Below, one piece after another: positions 51,436-64,000 of a stretch of 64,000 nucleotides of DNA. Within the stretch, counting starts at the first letter, position 1; each line of letters starts with the position of its first letter. Under the pieces are notes generated by a model. It saw only the letters and a list, made by a program, of their open reading frames with translations, was not told where the DNA came from and did not search any database. The translations under genes were made by a program, and so were the position numbers. The DNA is from Tessaracoccus sp. (GTDB lineage: Bacteria > Actinomycetota > Actinomycetes > Propionibacteriales > Propionibacteriaceae): positions 1-64,000 of the forward strand of contig NZ_JADJNP010000001.1 of the NCBI RefSeq assembly GCF_016714275.1, in the 5' to 3' direction.

Positions 51436-54360
51436 TCAGCTCTCCCAGAAAAGGTCTTCGACGACCTCGACCGCGCGACGCAACAGGCGCCGCGAGTCCT
51501 CCAGCATGCGCGAGGATTCACGGGTCGGATAGCCGAGCAGTTCCGCGACGGCGCCCAGCTCGCGGATGTCAGATGGGAGCGCGTCGCTGGCCCGTCCGCG
51601 CGCGAGCATCAGGGCGTCGCGCAGTCGGCCTGCCCTGCGCCAGGCATCGCCCAGTCGGGTGGCCTGGTCGACGGTAACAAGGCCCAGGTCGGTCAGCGCC
51701 GCGAGCGCCCGCGTCGTCGACGTCGTGCGCAACTCCGGATGCTCGGCCGCGTGACGCAACTGCAGCAGCTGAACCGTCCACTCGACGTCGGCGAGCCCGC
51801 CAGGGCCGAGCTTGAGGTGTCGCTCACGCGGGACGCCCTTCGGGATCCGCTCGGCCTCGATCCGGGACTTGAGCCGCCGGATCTCGACGACCTGTTCGTG
51901 GCTGAGTCCCCCTTCGGGGTAGCGGTACCAGTCGACGGCGTCGAGCGTCGCCTGCGCGAGTTCGAGGTCGCCTGCCCCGGGACGCCCGCGCAGCAGCATC
52001 TGCCGCTCCCACACCGACGCCCACTTCTCGTAGTACGCGGCGTACGACGACACGGTGCGCACCTGCGGGCCCCCCTTGCCCTCGGGGCGGAGATCGGTGT
52101 CGATCACCAACGCGGGGTCAGGCCCTGGCTTCCCGACGAGATCCGCCACCCTGCGAACGAGCTCCGTCGCGCGTGCGATGCCCTGCGGGTCCGTGCCGTC
52201 GGGCACGACGAAGAGGCAGTCGGCGTCGGACGAGTAGCCCATCTCTCCGCCGCCCCACCGGCCTACGGCGACGACGCCCACGGGCGGCGCGTCCACGTCC
52301 CTGCGCGCCAGGCTGAGCCCGGCGTCGAGGGTGGCGGAGGCGAGATCGCTCAGCGCGGTCCCGATGGTCTCCGGGTCGGCGAGGCCCAGAACGTCGGAGA
52401 GCGCGATCCGGCTGAGTTCCGACCTGCGAAGCGCCCGCAGGGATGCCAGCGCCTTCACGGGATCGTCGTGCCGGGCAGCCGCACGCCCGAGCGCCAGCCC
52501 GAGTTCCTCCGAGGAGCGGGGGCGCAACTCCTCGTTGCTGCCCAGCATGCGGATCATGTCCGGCGCCCGCTTCAGGAGATCGACGACGTAGCGGCTCGCC
52601 GATGCGATCCTCGCGAGGCGATGGGCCATGTGCGCGTCGTCGCGGAGCGCCCGCAGGTACCAGGAGCTGTCGCCGAGCGCCTCCGAGAGCTGCCGGTAGG
52701 CGAGCAGACCGAAGTCCGGGTTCGATCCCTCGGCCAGCCAGCCGAGGATGGCGGGCAGCAGCTGCCGTTGGATCTCCGTGGAGCGGCCGGTGCCGCGGGT
52801 GAGCGCCTCCAGGTGACCGAGCGCCGCGCGCGGATCGTGGAAGCCCAGCGCCCACATCCGATCGGTGGCAGCCTCGGACGTCAGCTTCAGGTCCTCGGTG
52901 CGCACGCGCGAGACCGCGTCGAGCAGCGGTGAGAAGAAGATGCGCTGTTGGAGGACGCGCACGTGCCGGGTCGAGGCGCGCCACGAGGTGACCAGCGTGT
53001 CCGGCCTCGTGCCCAGCGATCGTGCGACGTGGTCCAGCGCCGTCGGCTCGTCAGGGACGAGGTGGGTGCGGCGCAGCTTCCGCAGCTGCACGCGGTGCTC
53101 CAAGGCTCGCTGGAAACGGTAAGCATCCCCCATGGCCGCGCCGTCAGCCCTTCCGATGTACCCCGCGCCCACCAGCTCCTGGAGTCCCGCGAAGGTCCCG
53201 CGCACGCGCAGCCGCTCGTCGGCGCGGCCGTGGACGAGCTGGAGCAACTGGACGGAGAACTCGGTGTCGCGAAGCCCTCCCTTGCCTAGTTTGATCTCGG
53301 CCTCGGCCTGCTTGGGCGGGATAAGGGAGATGACGCGGTCGCGCATCGCCTGCGCCTCGGCCACGAACTCGGGCCGCTCCCCCGCCCGCCACACGTACGG
53401 CCACACGACGTCAACGAATGCCCGGCCGAGCGCCAGGTCACCGGCCGCGGGCCTCGCCTTGAGCATGGCCTGGAACTCCCAGTTCTTCGCCCATTTCTCG
53501 TAGTAGGCGCGAAAGCTGTCGAGCGTGCGCACGAGCGGGCCGGCCTTGCCCTCGGGGCGCAGCCCCGCATCGACCTGCCAGATGCTGCCCTCGATGGTGT
53601 GGGCGGAGCAGATCCTGGCCTGCGCTGCCGCGAGTCGGGTGCCAACGGCGGTGGCCTCGTCGATGCCCACGCCCTCGGCCGGCTCGACGACGTAAATGAC
53701 GTCGACGTCGGAGATGTAGTTGAGTTCCTGGGCGCCCGCCTTGCCGAGCGCAAGCACGCCGAGCCGCACCTTCCGCCACCCTGGAACCTCGGCGCGGGCG
53801 TAGGCGAGGGAGCACTCGAGCACCGCGTCGGCGACGTGGCTGAGCTCCTCGGCGACGGACTCGACGATCTCGATCGCCCCGGCGTCTACCTCTGCGAGGT
53901 CACGGGCCGCGATCTCGATCAGCGCCGCCCTGTTCGCGCGGCGGAGGGCGTCGCCGTTGCCTTCCGCGACGTCGTCGATCACGCCGGCGCGTACGCGGAA
54001 GAACTCCCTCCATCCGGCGGCGCCGCGCGGCCGCGGCGCGTTCTCCAGCAGCAGTGCCTCTTCCGGATGCCGGATGAGGGTCTGCGCGAGGAGGGTGCTG
54101 CCACCGAGGACGAGCAGAAGTCGTTGCAACCAGGCGGGATCGGCCGCGACCCGCGCGAAGAGAGCGGGGTCTGCGGCCTCGAAGCGCTCGAGCGCGTCGA
54201 GCGCCTGGTCACGGTCGGCGACGCGCTCGAACAGCGTCAGGCTGACGGGCGGTTCTCCGCCGAACCGCTCAGCCCAGCGCCCCCAGACCCGCGCGGATGC
54301 CGTCGCGTCGTCGAAGCCGCGGCGCGCGAACTCACCGGTCTGCGACTGGTACCTGGCCAT
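51436..54360 (-). CDS. glnE: Bifunctional glutamine synthetase adenylyltransferase/deadenylylase
   Basis: 974 residues with two nucleotidyltransferase domains: the N-terminal adenylyl-removing half with GKAGAQELNYISDVDVIYV and the C-terminal adenylylating half with GRWGGGEMGYSSDADCLFV, each followed by a helical GlnE domain (RLRGTFAGL and RTTSTTRAL regions). It adenylylates GlnA Tyr402 when nitrogen is plentiful. It lies next to glnA2 as in many actinobacteria. TAGTCT ends 6 bp before the ATG, so it is probably leaderless. Confidence 0.97.
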   Translation of the reverse strand: MARYQSQTGEFARRGFDDATASARVWGRWAERFGGEPPVSLTLFERVADRDQALDALERFEAADPALFARVAADPAWLQRLLLVLGGSTLLAQTLIRHPEEALLLENAPRPRGAAGWREFFRVRAGVIDDVAEGNGDALRRANRAALIEIAARDLAEVDAGAIEIVESVAEELSHVADAVLECSLAYARAEVPGWRKVRLGVLALGKAGAQELNYISDVDVIYVVEPAEGVGIDEATAVGTRLAAAQARICSAHTIEGSIWQVDAGLRPEGKAGPLVRTLDSFRAYYEKWAKNWEFQAMLKARPAAGDLALGRAFVDVVWPYVWRAGERPEFVAEAQAMRDRVISLIPPKQAEAEIKLGKGGLRDTEFSVQLLQLVHGRADERLRVRGTFAGLQELVGAGYIGRADGAAMGDAYRFQRALEHRVQLRKLRRTHLVPDEPTALDHVARSLGTRPDTLVTSWRASTRHVRVLQQRIFFSPLLDAVSRVRTEDLKLTSEAATDRMWALGFHDPRAALGHLEALTRGTGRSTEIQRQLLPAILGWLAEGSNPDFGLLAYRQLSEALGDSSWYLRALRDDAHMAHRLARIASASRYVVDLLKRAPDMIRMLGSNEELRPRSSEELGLALGRAAARHDDPVKALASLRALRRSELSRIALSDVLGLADPETIGTALSDLASATLDAGLSLARRDVDAPPVGVVAVGRWGGGEMGYSSDADCLFVVPDGTDPQGIARATELVRRVADLVGKPGPDPALVIDTDLRPEGKGGPQVRTVSSYAAYYEKWASVWERQMLLRGRPGAGDLELAQATLDAVDWYRYPEGGLSHEQVVEIRRLKSRIEAERIPKGVPRERHLKLGPGGLADVEWTVQLLQLRHAAEHPELRTTSTTRALAALTDLGLVTVDQATRLGDAWRRAGRLRDALMLARGRASDALPSDIRELGAVAELLGYPTRESSRMLEDSRRLLRRAVEVVEDLFWES

Positions 54361-54366
54361 GGGGGA

Positions 54367-54372
54367 AGACTA
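54367..54372 (-). promoter_or_regulatory. Leaderless promoter of glnE
   Basis: Minus-strand TAGTCT, 6 bp before the ATG at 54360. Confidence 0.5.
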
Positions 54373-54446
54373 TTCGCCCACAACGCTCGCCGCCCGCCAA
54401 TCGCCGCATCGTGAGGTCTGGACGGCGGGGCTATCCTTGCCGCACG

Positions 54447-54869
54447 ATGTTCAAGCCCACACCCAAGGTGGTCGCGGCGCTGCGCGCTCTCGTCGGCGAC
54501 GAGGCCGTCGAGACCGCCCTTGCCGTCAAGCGCCCGGATCTCACGGCGCTGCTGCTGCGCGCCGCGGCGTCGCCAGACACGCTCGGGCGTGACTTGACGG
54601 CCGCGGTCTGCCGGGCGGGCTGCGCGCTCCTCGGGGAGCGCCACCCCGGACACGCGATCGAGGTGCGGGTTCCGCCGTTCGCGGCGGTGCAGATCGGGTT
54701 CGAGACCGGGCCGCGGCACACGCGGGGGACGCCGCCCAACGTCGTCGAGATGGCGCCAGAGGTCTTCATCGCGCTCGCGACCGGCGCCCTTGCCTGGGAG
54801 GACGCCTCGCTGGCGGCGAGCGGCGCGCACGCGCATGAGACCGCGCGCGCCTTTCCTCTCGCTTCGTGA
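54447..54869 (+). CDS. Sterol carrier family protein
   Basis: 140 residues with IEVRVPPFAAVQIGF, RHTRGTPPNVVEMAPEVFI and LATGALAWEDA, which define a small actinobacterial sterol-carrier-like family. No enzyme motif. The ATG at 54447 lies 9 bp after TATCCT and lacks a ribosome site; the longer frame upstream is antisense to glnE. It sits between glnE and glnA2 on the opposite strand. Confidence 0.85.
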   Translation: MFKPTPKVVAALRALVGDEAVETALAVKRPDLTALLLRAAASPDTLGRDLTAAVCRAGCALLGERHPGHAIEVRVPPFAAVQIGFETGPRHTRGTPPNVVEMAPEVFIALATGALAWEDASLAASGAHAHETARAFPLAS

Positions 54870-54911
54870 GTCGGGGCGGTTCTTCCGAGCCCTCGCGATG
54901 CGCGGGCGTCG

Positions 54912-56237
54912 TTACATCACGCGGATGTGGCGGGCCAGCTCCCAGGGCGTCACCTGTTGCCGGTAGGCCGTGAACTCCTCGCGCTTGTTGCGGAGGAAGT
55001 ACTCGAACACGTGCTCGCCGAGGGTGTCTGCGACGAGCTCGCTGTCCTCCATCAGGTGGATGGCCTGATCGAGGTTGCGCGGCAGCTCGGCGATGCCGAT
55101 CGCGCGCCGCTCGCGCTCCGAAAGGCGCCAGACCTCATCCTCGGTTTCCTCGGGCAGCGGGTACTCGTTCTCGATGCCCTTCAGTCCCGCGTTCAGCAGC
55201 ACGGCGTAGGCGAGGTACGGATTCACGCCCGAGTCGACGGCGCGGTACTCGATCCGTGCGGATGACGTCTTGCCGGGGCTGAACTGCGGGACGCGCACCA
55301 GCGTGCTGCGGTTCGCGCGACCCCAGCAGGCGAACGACGGCGCCTCGCTGCCACCGACGAGGCGCTTGTAGGAGTTCACCCACTGATTGGTGACCGCGGT
55401 GATCTCGGGCGCGTGCCGCAGGAGGCCCGCAATGAAGTGCTTCGCGGTCTTGGAAAGGCGGTACTCGTCGCTGGCGTCGAAGAAGGCGTTGGCGTCGCCC
55501 TCGAAAAGGGACATGTGCGTGTGCATGCCCGAGCCCGGGTGCTCCGAGAACGGCTTCGGCATGAACGTGGCGTGGACGCCTTGGCTGACGGCGATCTCCC
55601 GGATCACGACGCGGAACGTCATGATGTTGTCCGCCATGGTGAGGGCATCGGCGTAGCGCAGGTCGATCTCGTGCTGGCCGGGCCCGGCCTCGTGGTGGCT
55701 GAACTCGACCGAGATGCCCATCTGCTCCAGCATCGTGATGGCGTCGCGACGGAAGTCAGTGCCGTCGCCGAGCGTCGTGTGGTCGAAGTAGCCGCCGTCG
55801 TCGAGCGGCACCGCCGGCGCGAGTGAGCGGAGCAGGTAGAACTCGATCTCGGGGTGGATGTAGAACGTGAACCCCATGTCGGCGGCGCGGCGCATCGCGC
55901 GCTTCAGCACGAACCGGGGGTCGGCGTAGCTGGGCGAGCCGTCGGGCAGCTTGATGTCGCACAACATGCGCGCCGTCGCACGTCCTTCCTGCCGCCACGG
56001 CAGCACCTGATAGGTCGACGGGTCCGGATGCGCGACCATGTCCGACTCGAACACACGTGCGAAGCCCTCGATCGCCGAGCCGTCGAAGCCGACGCCTTCC
56101 GCGATCGCACCCTCGACCTCCGCAGGGGTGATTGCGACGGACTTGAGCGAGCCCAATACGTCGGTGAACCAGAGCCTCACGAATCGGATCCCACGCTCTT
56201 CCATTGAGCGCAGCACAAACTCAGTCTGCCTATCCAT
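54912..56237 (-). CDS. glnA2: Glutamine synthetase, GlnA2 type
   Basis: 441 residues, closely like mycobacterial GlnA2: it begins MDRQTEFVLRSMEERGIRFV, with RLWFTDVLGSLKSVAI, GFDGSAIEGFAR, HPEIEFYLL, FSHHEAGPGQHEIDLRYADA and NQWVNSYKRLVGG. The adenylylation loop reads EDEVWRLSERERRAIG and has no tyrosine, so GlnE should not control it. The ATG at 56237 fits homologs; the frame extends 15 codons further without support. Confidence 0.95.
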   Translation of the reverse strand: MDRQTEFVLRSMEERGIRFVRLWFTDVLGSLKSVAITPAEVEGAIAEGVGFDGSAIEGFARVFESDMVAHPDPSTYQVLPWRQEGRATARMLCDIKLPDGSPSYADPRFVLKRAMRRAADMGFTFYIHPEIEFYLLRSLAPAVPLDDGGYFDHTTLGDGTDFRRDAITMLEQMGISVEFSHHEAGPGQHEIDLRYADALTMADNIMTFRVVIREIAVSQGVHATFMPKPFSEHPGSGMHTHMSLFEGDANAFFDASDEYRLSKTAKHFIAGLLRHAPEITAVTNQWVNSYKRLVGGSEAPSFACWGRANRSTLVRVPQFSPGKTSSARIEYRAVDSGVNPYLAYAVLLNAGLKGIENEYPLPEETEDEVWRLSERERRAIGIAELPRNLDQAIHLMEDSELVADTLGEHVFEYFLRNKREEFTAYRQQVTPWELARHIRVM

Positions 56238-56298
56238 AATGCGAGTCTGCCGACTCAATGTTACGAACGCGTGACAGCCCACGGTCCGGACCGTCGCA

Positions 56299-56304
56299 TA
56301 AGCT
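56299..56304 (+). promoter_or_regulatory. Leaderless promoter of DUF2510 gene
   Basis: TAAGCT lies 7 bp before the ATG at 56312. Confidence 0.5.
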
Positions 56305-56311
56305 TTCCCAC

Positions 56312-57160
56312 ATGGCTCAGCCGGGTTGGTACAGCGACCCCAGCGCGCCCAACGGTCGGCGCTACTGGGACGGTCGTCGTTGGCTCGATCCGCAGCAGCC
56401 GCAGCGCGGCGGGCTCGGACGCTGGCTGTGGCTGGCGCTGGCCCTGGCGATCGCGGCCGCGGTGGTCATCGCTCTCATCATGCTCCCACGCGGCCAGACC
56501 AGCTGGGGTGCGACACCTGAAGACACGCGCACGTCGCGGCCGACGGGGCCGCAGTGGAACGAGCTCTCCCCCACCGCGACGCCTCCCCCCGGCGACATCG
56601 ACGACGGGTTCGGCGAGCCGATCGCCTGCCCCGTCGCGGGGGACTGGGGCGTCAGCGAGGTCGTCGATGGTCGGCTGCACGGCGGTGGGCTGTCGATCGA
56701 GCCGCCCACCGGCTCGAGTTGGCGCAAGGAGATCGCCTACATCGACTGGATGCACGACTCGAACTCGATGCTCCGCTCCATCGCTCCCGGCTGGATCAGC
56801 AACGTCAACGTCGGCTACATCAAGGTCAGCGAGGGCTTCAGCGCGGATCCGGCGACGGCCGCCGAGCAGTTCATCACGTGCATGGCATCGTCGGGAATGT
56901 TCGTCAGTTTCACGCACCGCGAGGTCATCACCGACAACTCCTTCACAGTGTCGGGTCGGCGGGGGTGGCGGCTCACGTCGAACGTCTACGTCTCGAACCA
57001 GCTCTACCAGGGCATCGAGGGCGACGTCGTCGACATCGTGCTGGTGCCGACCGACGACCCGGACAGGATCGCCGCTTACGTGTCGTGCGCGACGATCGGC
57101 CACGAGGAAAACCAGAAGGAAGTGCGGCATTCGCTCGACTCGCTCCGCTACGACGGCTGA
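56312..57160 (+). CDS. DUF2510 domain membrane protein
   Basis: 282 residues. Residues 1-30 form the DUF2510 motif (PGWYSDPSAPNGRRYWDGRRW), then a single membrane helix (about 37-58), a Pro/Thr linker and an extracytoplasmic domain of about 190 residues with three cysteines. DUF2510 is a short cytoplasmic domain on many actinobacterial membrane proteins; its role is unknown. The outer domain is not recognised. Confidence 0.82.
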   Translation: MAQPGWYSDPSAPNGRRYWDGRRWLDPQQPQRGGLGRWLWLALALAIAAAVVIALIMLPRGQTSWGATPEDTRTSRPTGPQWNELSPTATPPPGDIDDGFGEPIACPVAGDWGVSEVVDGRLHGGGLSIEPPTGSSWRKEIAYIDWMHDSNSMLRSIAPGWISNVNVGYIKVSEGFSADPATAAEQFITCMASSGMFVSFTHREVITDNSFTVSGRRGWRLTSNVYVSNQLYQGIEGDVVDIVLVPTDDPDRIAAYVSCATIGHEENQKEVRHSLDSLRYDG

Positions 57161-57161
57161 G

Positions 57162-57167
57162 TAAGCT
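57162..57167 (+). promoter_or_regulatory. Leaderless promoter of map
   Basis: TAAGCT lies 7 bp before the GTG at 57175. Confidence 0.5.
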
Positions 57168-57174
57168 AGCGGCC

Positions 57175-58032
57175 GTGAATGCCATCACCCCGCACACCGT
57201 GACCCCCATGCGCGACGTTCCGCGCGCGATTCCCCGTCCCGAGTACGTCGGAAGGCCGGGGCCGAAGCGGTACACGGGCTCGGATGTGCAGAGCGACGAG
57301 GTGATCGCGAAGATGCGCATCGCGGGCAGGATCGCGTCCAACGCGATGCACGAGGCGGCGAAGGCGATCGCACCCGGCGTGACCACCGACCAGCTCGACG
57401 CCGTCGCGCACGAGTACATGCTCGATCACGGCGCGTACCCGTCGACGCTCGGCTACCGCGGGTTCCCGAAGTCGATCTGCACGTCGATCAACGAGGTCGT
57501 CTGCCACGGCATCCCGGACCTCCGCCCGCTTGAGGACGGCGACCTGGTCAAGATCGACTGCACCGCGTTCTACGAGGGCGTGCACGGCGACAACTGCGCC
57601 ACCTTCTTCTGCGGAGACGTCGACGAGGAGTCGCGTCTGCTGACCGAGCGCACGCTGGAGGCGCTCACGCGCGCCATCAAGGCGGTTAAGCCCGGCCGCC
57701 CGATCTCGGTGATCGGCCGCGTGATCGAGTCGTACGCGAAGCGGTTCGGCTACGGCGTCATCCGCGACTACACGGGCCACGGCGTCCACACGTCCTTCCA
57801 TTCCGGCCTCGTCATCCTGCATTACGACGAGCCTCGCCTCGACACCGTGATGAAGCCCGGGATGACGTTCACGATCGAGCCGATGCTGACCCTCGGCACG
57901 GAGGAGACCGAGCTCTGGGCCGACAACTGGACGGTGGTGACGACCGACAAGTCCCGCGTCGCCCAGTTCGAGCACTCCCTCGTGGTCACGAAGACCGACG
58001 CGGAGATCCTCACCCTCCCCACGGCTGATTGA
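57175..58032 (+). CDS. map: Methionine aminopeptidase type 1c (MapB-like)
   Basis: 285 residues; removes the initiator methionine. Metal ligands are Asp128, Asp139 (KIDCTAFYEGVHGDN), His202 (GHGVHTSFHSG), Glu235 (TIEPML) and Glu266 (QFEHSLVV). The proline-rich N-terminal extension (about 40 residues, RAIPRPEYVGRPGPK) is the type 1c form, as in mycobacterial MapB. GTG start, leaderless. Confidence 0.96.
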   Translation: MNAITPHTVTPMRDVPRAIPRPEYVGRPGPKRYTGSDVQSDEVIAKMRIAGRIASNAMHEAAKAIAPGVTTDQLDAVAHEYMLDHGAYPSTLGYRGFPKSICTSINEVVCHGIPDLRPLEDGDLVKIDCTAFYEGVHGDNCATFFCGDVDEESRLLTERTLEALTRAIKAVKPGRPISVIGRVIESYAKRFGYGVIRDYTGHGVHTSFHSGLVILHYDEPRLDTVMKPGMTFTIEPMLTLGTEETELWADNWTVVTTDKSRVAQFEHSLVVTKTDAEILTLPTAD

Positions 58033-58115
58033 TTTCGCCTCAGGCGCGGCGCCGCTCAGTCGGTGAGCCACGACTCCCGCCCTTCGCCCCAGGCCCGCGA
58101 ACCGGCTAGTATCTG

Positions 58116-58488
58116 CTGCGGACGAGACGGCCAGATGATCGCGGCTCACACGAGCTGAGGAAAGTCCGGACTCCATAGAGCAGGGTGGTGGGTAACGCCC
58201 ACCCGGGGTGACCCGCGGGACAGTGCCACAGAAAGCAAACCGCCTGGCGACAGGTAAGGGTGAAACGGTGGTGTAAGAGACCACCAGCACTCCAGGCGAC
58301 TGGGGTGGCTCGGTAAACCCCACCCGGAGCAAGACCAAGAAGGCCGGCCCACGGGCTGGCCGCGGACGCCGCCTGAGCGCTGCTCGCGCGAGGCGCCCGG
58401 GTAGGTCGCACGAGCCCGTCGGCAACGGCGGGCCTCAGATAGATGATCATCCGTCGACAGAATCCGGCTTACCGGCCGTCTCGTCCAC
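58116..58488 (+). ncRNA. rnpB: RNase P RNA, type A
   Basis: The catalytic RNA of RNase P. The P1 helix strands GGACGAGACGGCC (58120-58132) and GGCCGTCTCGTCC (58474-58486) pair exactly. Conserved core segments GAGGAAAGTCCGGACTCC, ACAGAAAGCAAACCGCC, GGGTGAAACGGTGGTGTAAG, AGCAAGACCAAGAAGG and CAGATAGATGATCATCC are present. TAGTAT at 58107-58112 is a well-placed -10 box. Confidence 0.97.
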
Positions 58489-58668
58489 TCCCCTCGGTCC
58501 CCACGCCGACCGTCGGACCGGATGGGTGTTTCTAGCCTCCCGCACACGGCTTCGGCCCCCCATTGTGGGGGCGTAACGCCCGTATCCCTTTCCTGGCCGC
58601 ACCGTTACTGCTGTGCTGAGTCCGCCGGAGTTCTACCGGCGTCCGAGTTACCTTCCGGAAGGACTCCC
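58489..58668 (+). other. Structured leader between rnpB and the small membrane gene
   Basis: No gene is seen. It holds several short hairpins: GCCCCC with GGGGGC at 58555-58572, GCCGG with CCGGC at 58624-58640, and CTTCCGGAAG before the next start. It could hold the rnpB terminator and a leader for the gene at 58669. Confidence 0.4.
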
Positions 58669-59022
58669 ATGACCAACGACGCATCCACCCCCAGCGCCGG
58701 TAGCGCAATCAACACACCGGCAATCCGCAAAGGGGTATCCATCGCGGGCCTCGTGCTCGCCTTCCTCATGCCGCCCGTCGGCCTCGTCGTCAGCGTCGGC
58801 GTCTTCATCTGGGCGAAGCGCTCCGGCGAGCGCGGTGGCCTCTCGCTGGCCGGGATCGTGCTGGCCGCGGTGATGCTGATCACCATGGTGATCGTCGGGT
58901 TCTGGATCTTCACCCAGTTGGTCGACGCCGCCAATGCCGGCGCGCTCGACCTCCAGTCGCTCTGTGTGCACCGCGATCGTTGGGGCTGGCTCCTCGACTC
59001 CCTGCGCTACGCCTGCCGCTGA
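58669..59022 (+). CDS. DUF4190-like small membrane protein
   Basis: 117 residues: a Ser/Thr-rich N-terminus, two membrane helices (about 22-43 and 55-80) with AKRSGERGGLSLAGIVLA between them, the usual DUF4190 look, and a short tail. GGAAGGA precedes the ATG at 58669. Function unknown. It converges on the rRNA operon and shares its terminator. Confidence 0.75.
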   Translation: MTNDASTPSAGSAINTPAIRKGVSIAGLVLAFLMPPVGLVVSVGVFIWAKRSGERGGLSLAGIVLAAVMLITMVIVGFWIFTQLVDAANAGALDLQSLCVHRDRWGWLLDSLRYACR

Positions 59023-59032
59023 CCCGAAATGC

Positions 59033-59070
59033 AGAAGAGCCCCGGACCGCAAAGGGTTCGGGGCTCTTCT
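59033..59070. terminator. Bidirectional terminator between rRNA operon and DUF4190-like gene
   Basis: AGAAGAGCCCCGGA and TTCGGGGCTCTTCT form a stem of about 14 bp with a 10-nt loop. It lies 11 bp past the small gene and 14 bp past the 5S 3' end. Confidence 0.85.
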
Positions 59071-59083
59071 TCAATGAAGAAGT

Positions 59084-59200
59084 CCGGCGGTGTCCTAGTC
59101 TCCCACAGCGTCCCCGCTGCAGTACCATCGGCGCTGAAAGGCTTAACTTCCGGGTTCGGGATGGGACCGGGTGTTTCCCTTTCGCTATGACCACCGTAAC
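59084..59200 (-). rRNA. rrf: 5S ribosomal RNA
   Basis: Reading the minus strand, it begins GTTACGGTGGTCATAGCG, contains CCCGAACCCGGAAGTTAAG and ends GACACCGCCGG. About 117 nt. Last gene of the operon. Confidence 0.96.
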
Positions 59201-59401
59201 ACTATTGAACTATACGCACGGACCTAGTTTATCTGTTCTGGCCGGTCACGGGCAAACCGTGGGTCCCGGGCAGGGACAGAATAAACGGCGGGTCTCGTTC
59301 GTTGTTCGAGATATTCCACAGTGGACGCGTAGCATGTATTTGTCTTCGCAGACAATCAATCTTTGGTTTTTCTTGAGTGATTTGCTTTTTGGGTGTGTGT
59401 G
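59201..59401 (-). other. 23S-5S spacer with half of the pre-23S processing stem
   Basis: Positions 59300-59336 are complementary in the transcript to 62565-62602 upstream of 23S. The two can pair into the long stem cut by RNase III. No tRNA is present. Confidence 0.7.

Positions 59402-64000
<4,599 letters not shown>

Overview
The window is high-GC chromosomal DNA from an actinobacterium of the family Propionibacteriaceae, most like Tessaracoccus. This rests on a partial 16S rRNA gene with the family's AACAGGCTTAGATACCC variant, actinobacterial families (DUF3043, DUF4191, PspAA, GlnA2, MapB-type methionine aminopeptidase, CtaF), many GTG starts and many genes with a -10 box directly before the start codon. 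The taxonomic call is from memory of sequences, not a search. No insertion sequence, prophage, CRISPR array, tRNA gene or replication origin was seen.

Layout. 1-3.2 kb: cytochrome c oxidase operon ctaC-ctaD-ctaF (minus). 3.3-5.7 kb: erpA, then the overlapping trio pspA, pspAA and a glycerate-kinase-like gene. 5.9-13.7 kb: DUF3043, leucyl aminopeptidase, dihydrolipoamide dehydrogenase, a two-lipoyl-domain E2 acyltransferase, a YggS-type PLP protein and DUF554. 14.0-20.7 kb: a TetR-controlled ABC-2 export operon with two adaptor proteins, two ATPases and two permeases, laid out like E. coli cecR-ybhGFSR. 20.7-25.8 kb: a GH95 fucosidase, a mannitol-dehydrogenase-family oxidoreductase, lipB, and decayed pieces of an acetylxylan esterase and of mannonate dehydratase. 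25.8-27.7 kb: a membrane-embedded LuxR-type regulator with a membrane partner. 28.0-31.5 kb: lipA, DUF4191 and an ABC-F ATPase. 31.5-38.1 kb: a secreted SpoIVB-like S55 protein, a CydDC-like heterodimeric ABC exporter and a solitary AAA ATPase. 38.1-44.4 kb: transporters (three of them with ArsR-type or unknown control), an RDD protein and a dicarboxylate symporter. 44.5-57.2 kb: glnA with a four-half-site GlnR box, a Ca2+/cation exchanger, an AcuI/YhdH reductase, a riboflavin uptake gene pair under an FMN riboswitch, glnE and glnA2. 57.2-59 kb: map, RNase P RNA and a small membrane protein. 59-64 kb: an rRNA operon on the minus strand (16S incomplete, 23S, 5S).

How genes connect. The lipoate genes lipB and lipA serve the lipoyl domains of the E2 enzyme, which lpdA reoxidises; erpA can feed Fe-S clusters to LipA. 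glnA, glnE and glnA2 form the nitrogen-assimilation set: GlnA carries the tyrosine that GlnE adenylylates, GlnA2 does not. GH95, the uxuB-like gene and the axe/uxuA remnants look like what is left of a plant-polysaccharide utilisation locus.

The strongest leads for a second look are the split CecR/YbhGFSR-like exporter with an extra lipoprotein adaptor in a monoderm, the FMN-riboswitch transporter lacking an ATPase, the PspA-PspAA-kinase unit, the membrane LuxR unit with an upstream palindrome, and the widespread leaderless-gene architecture.
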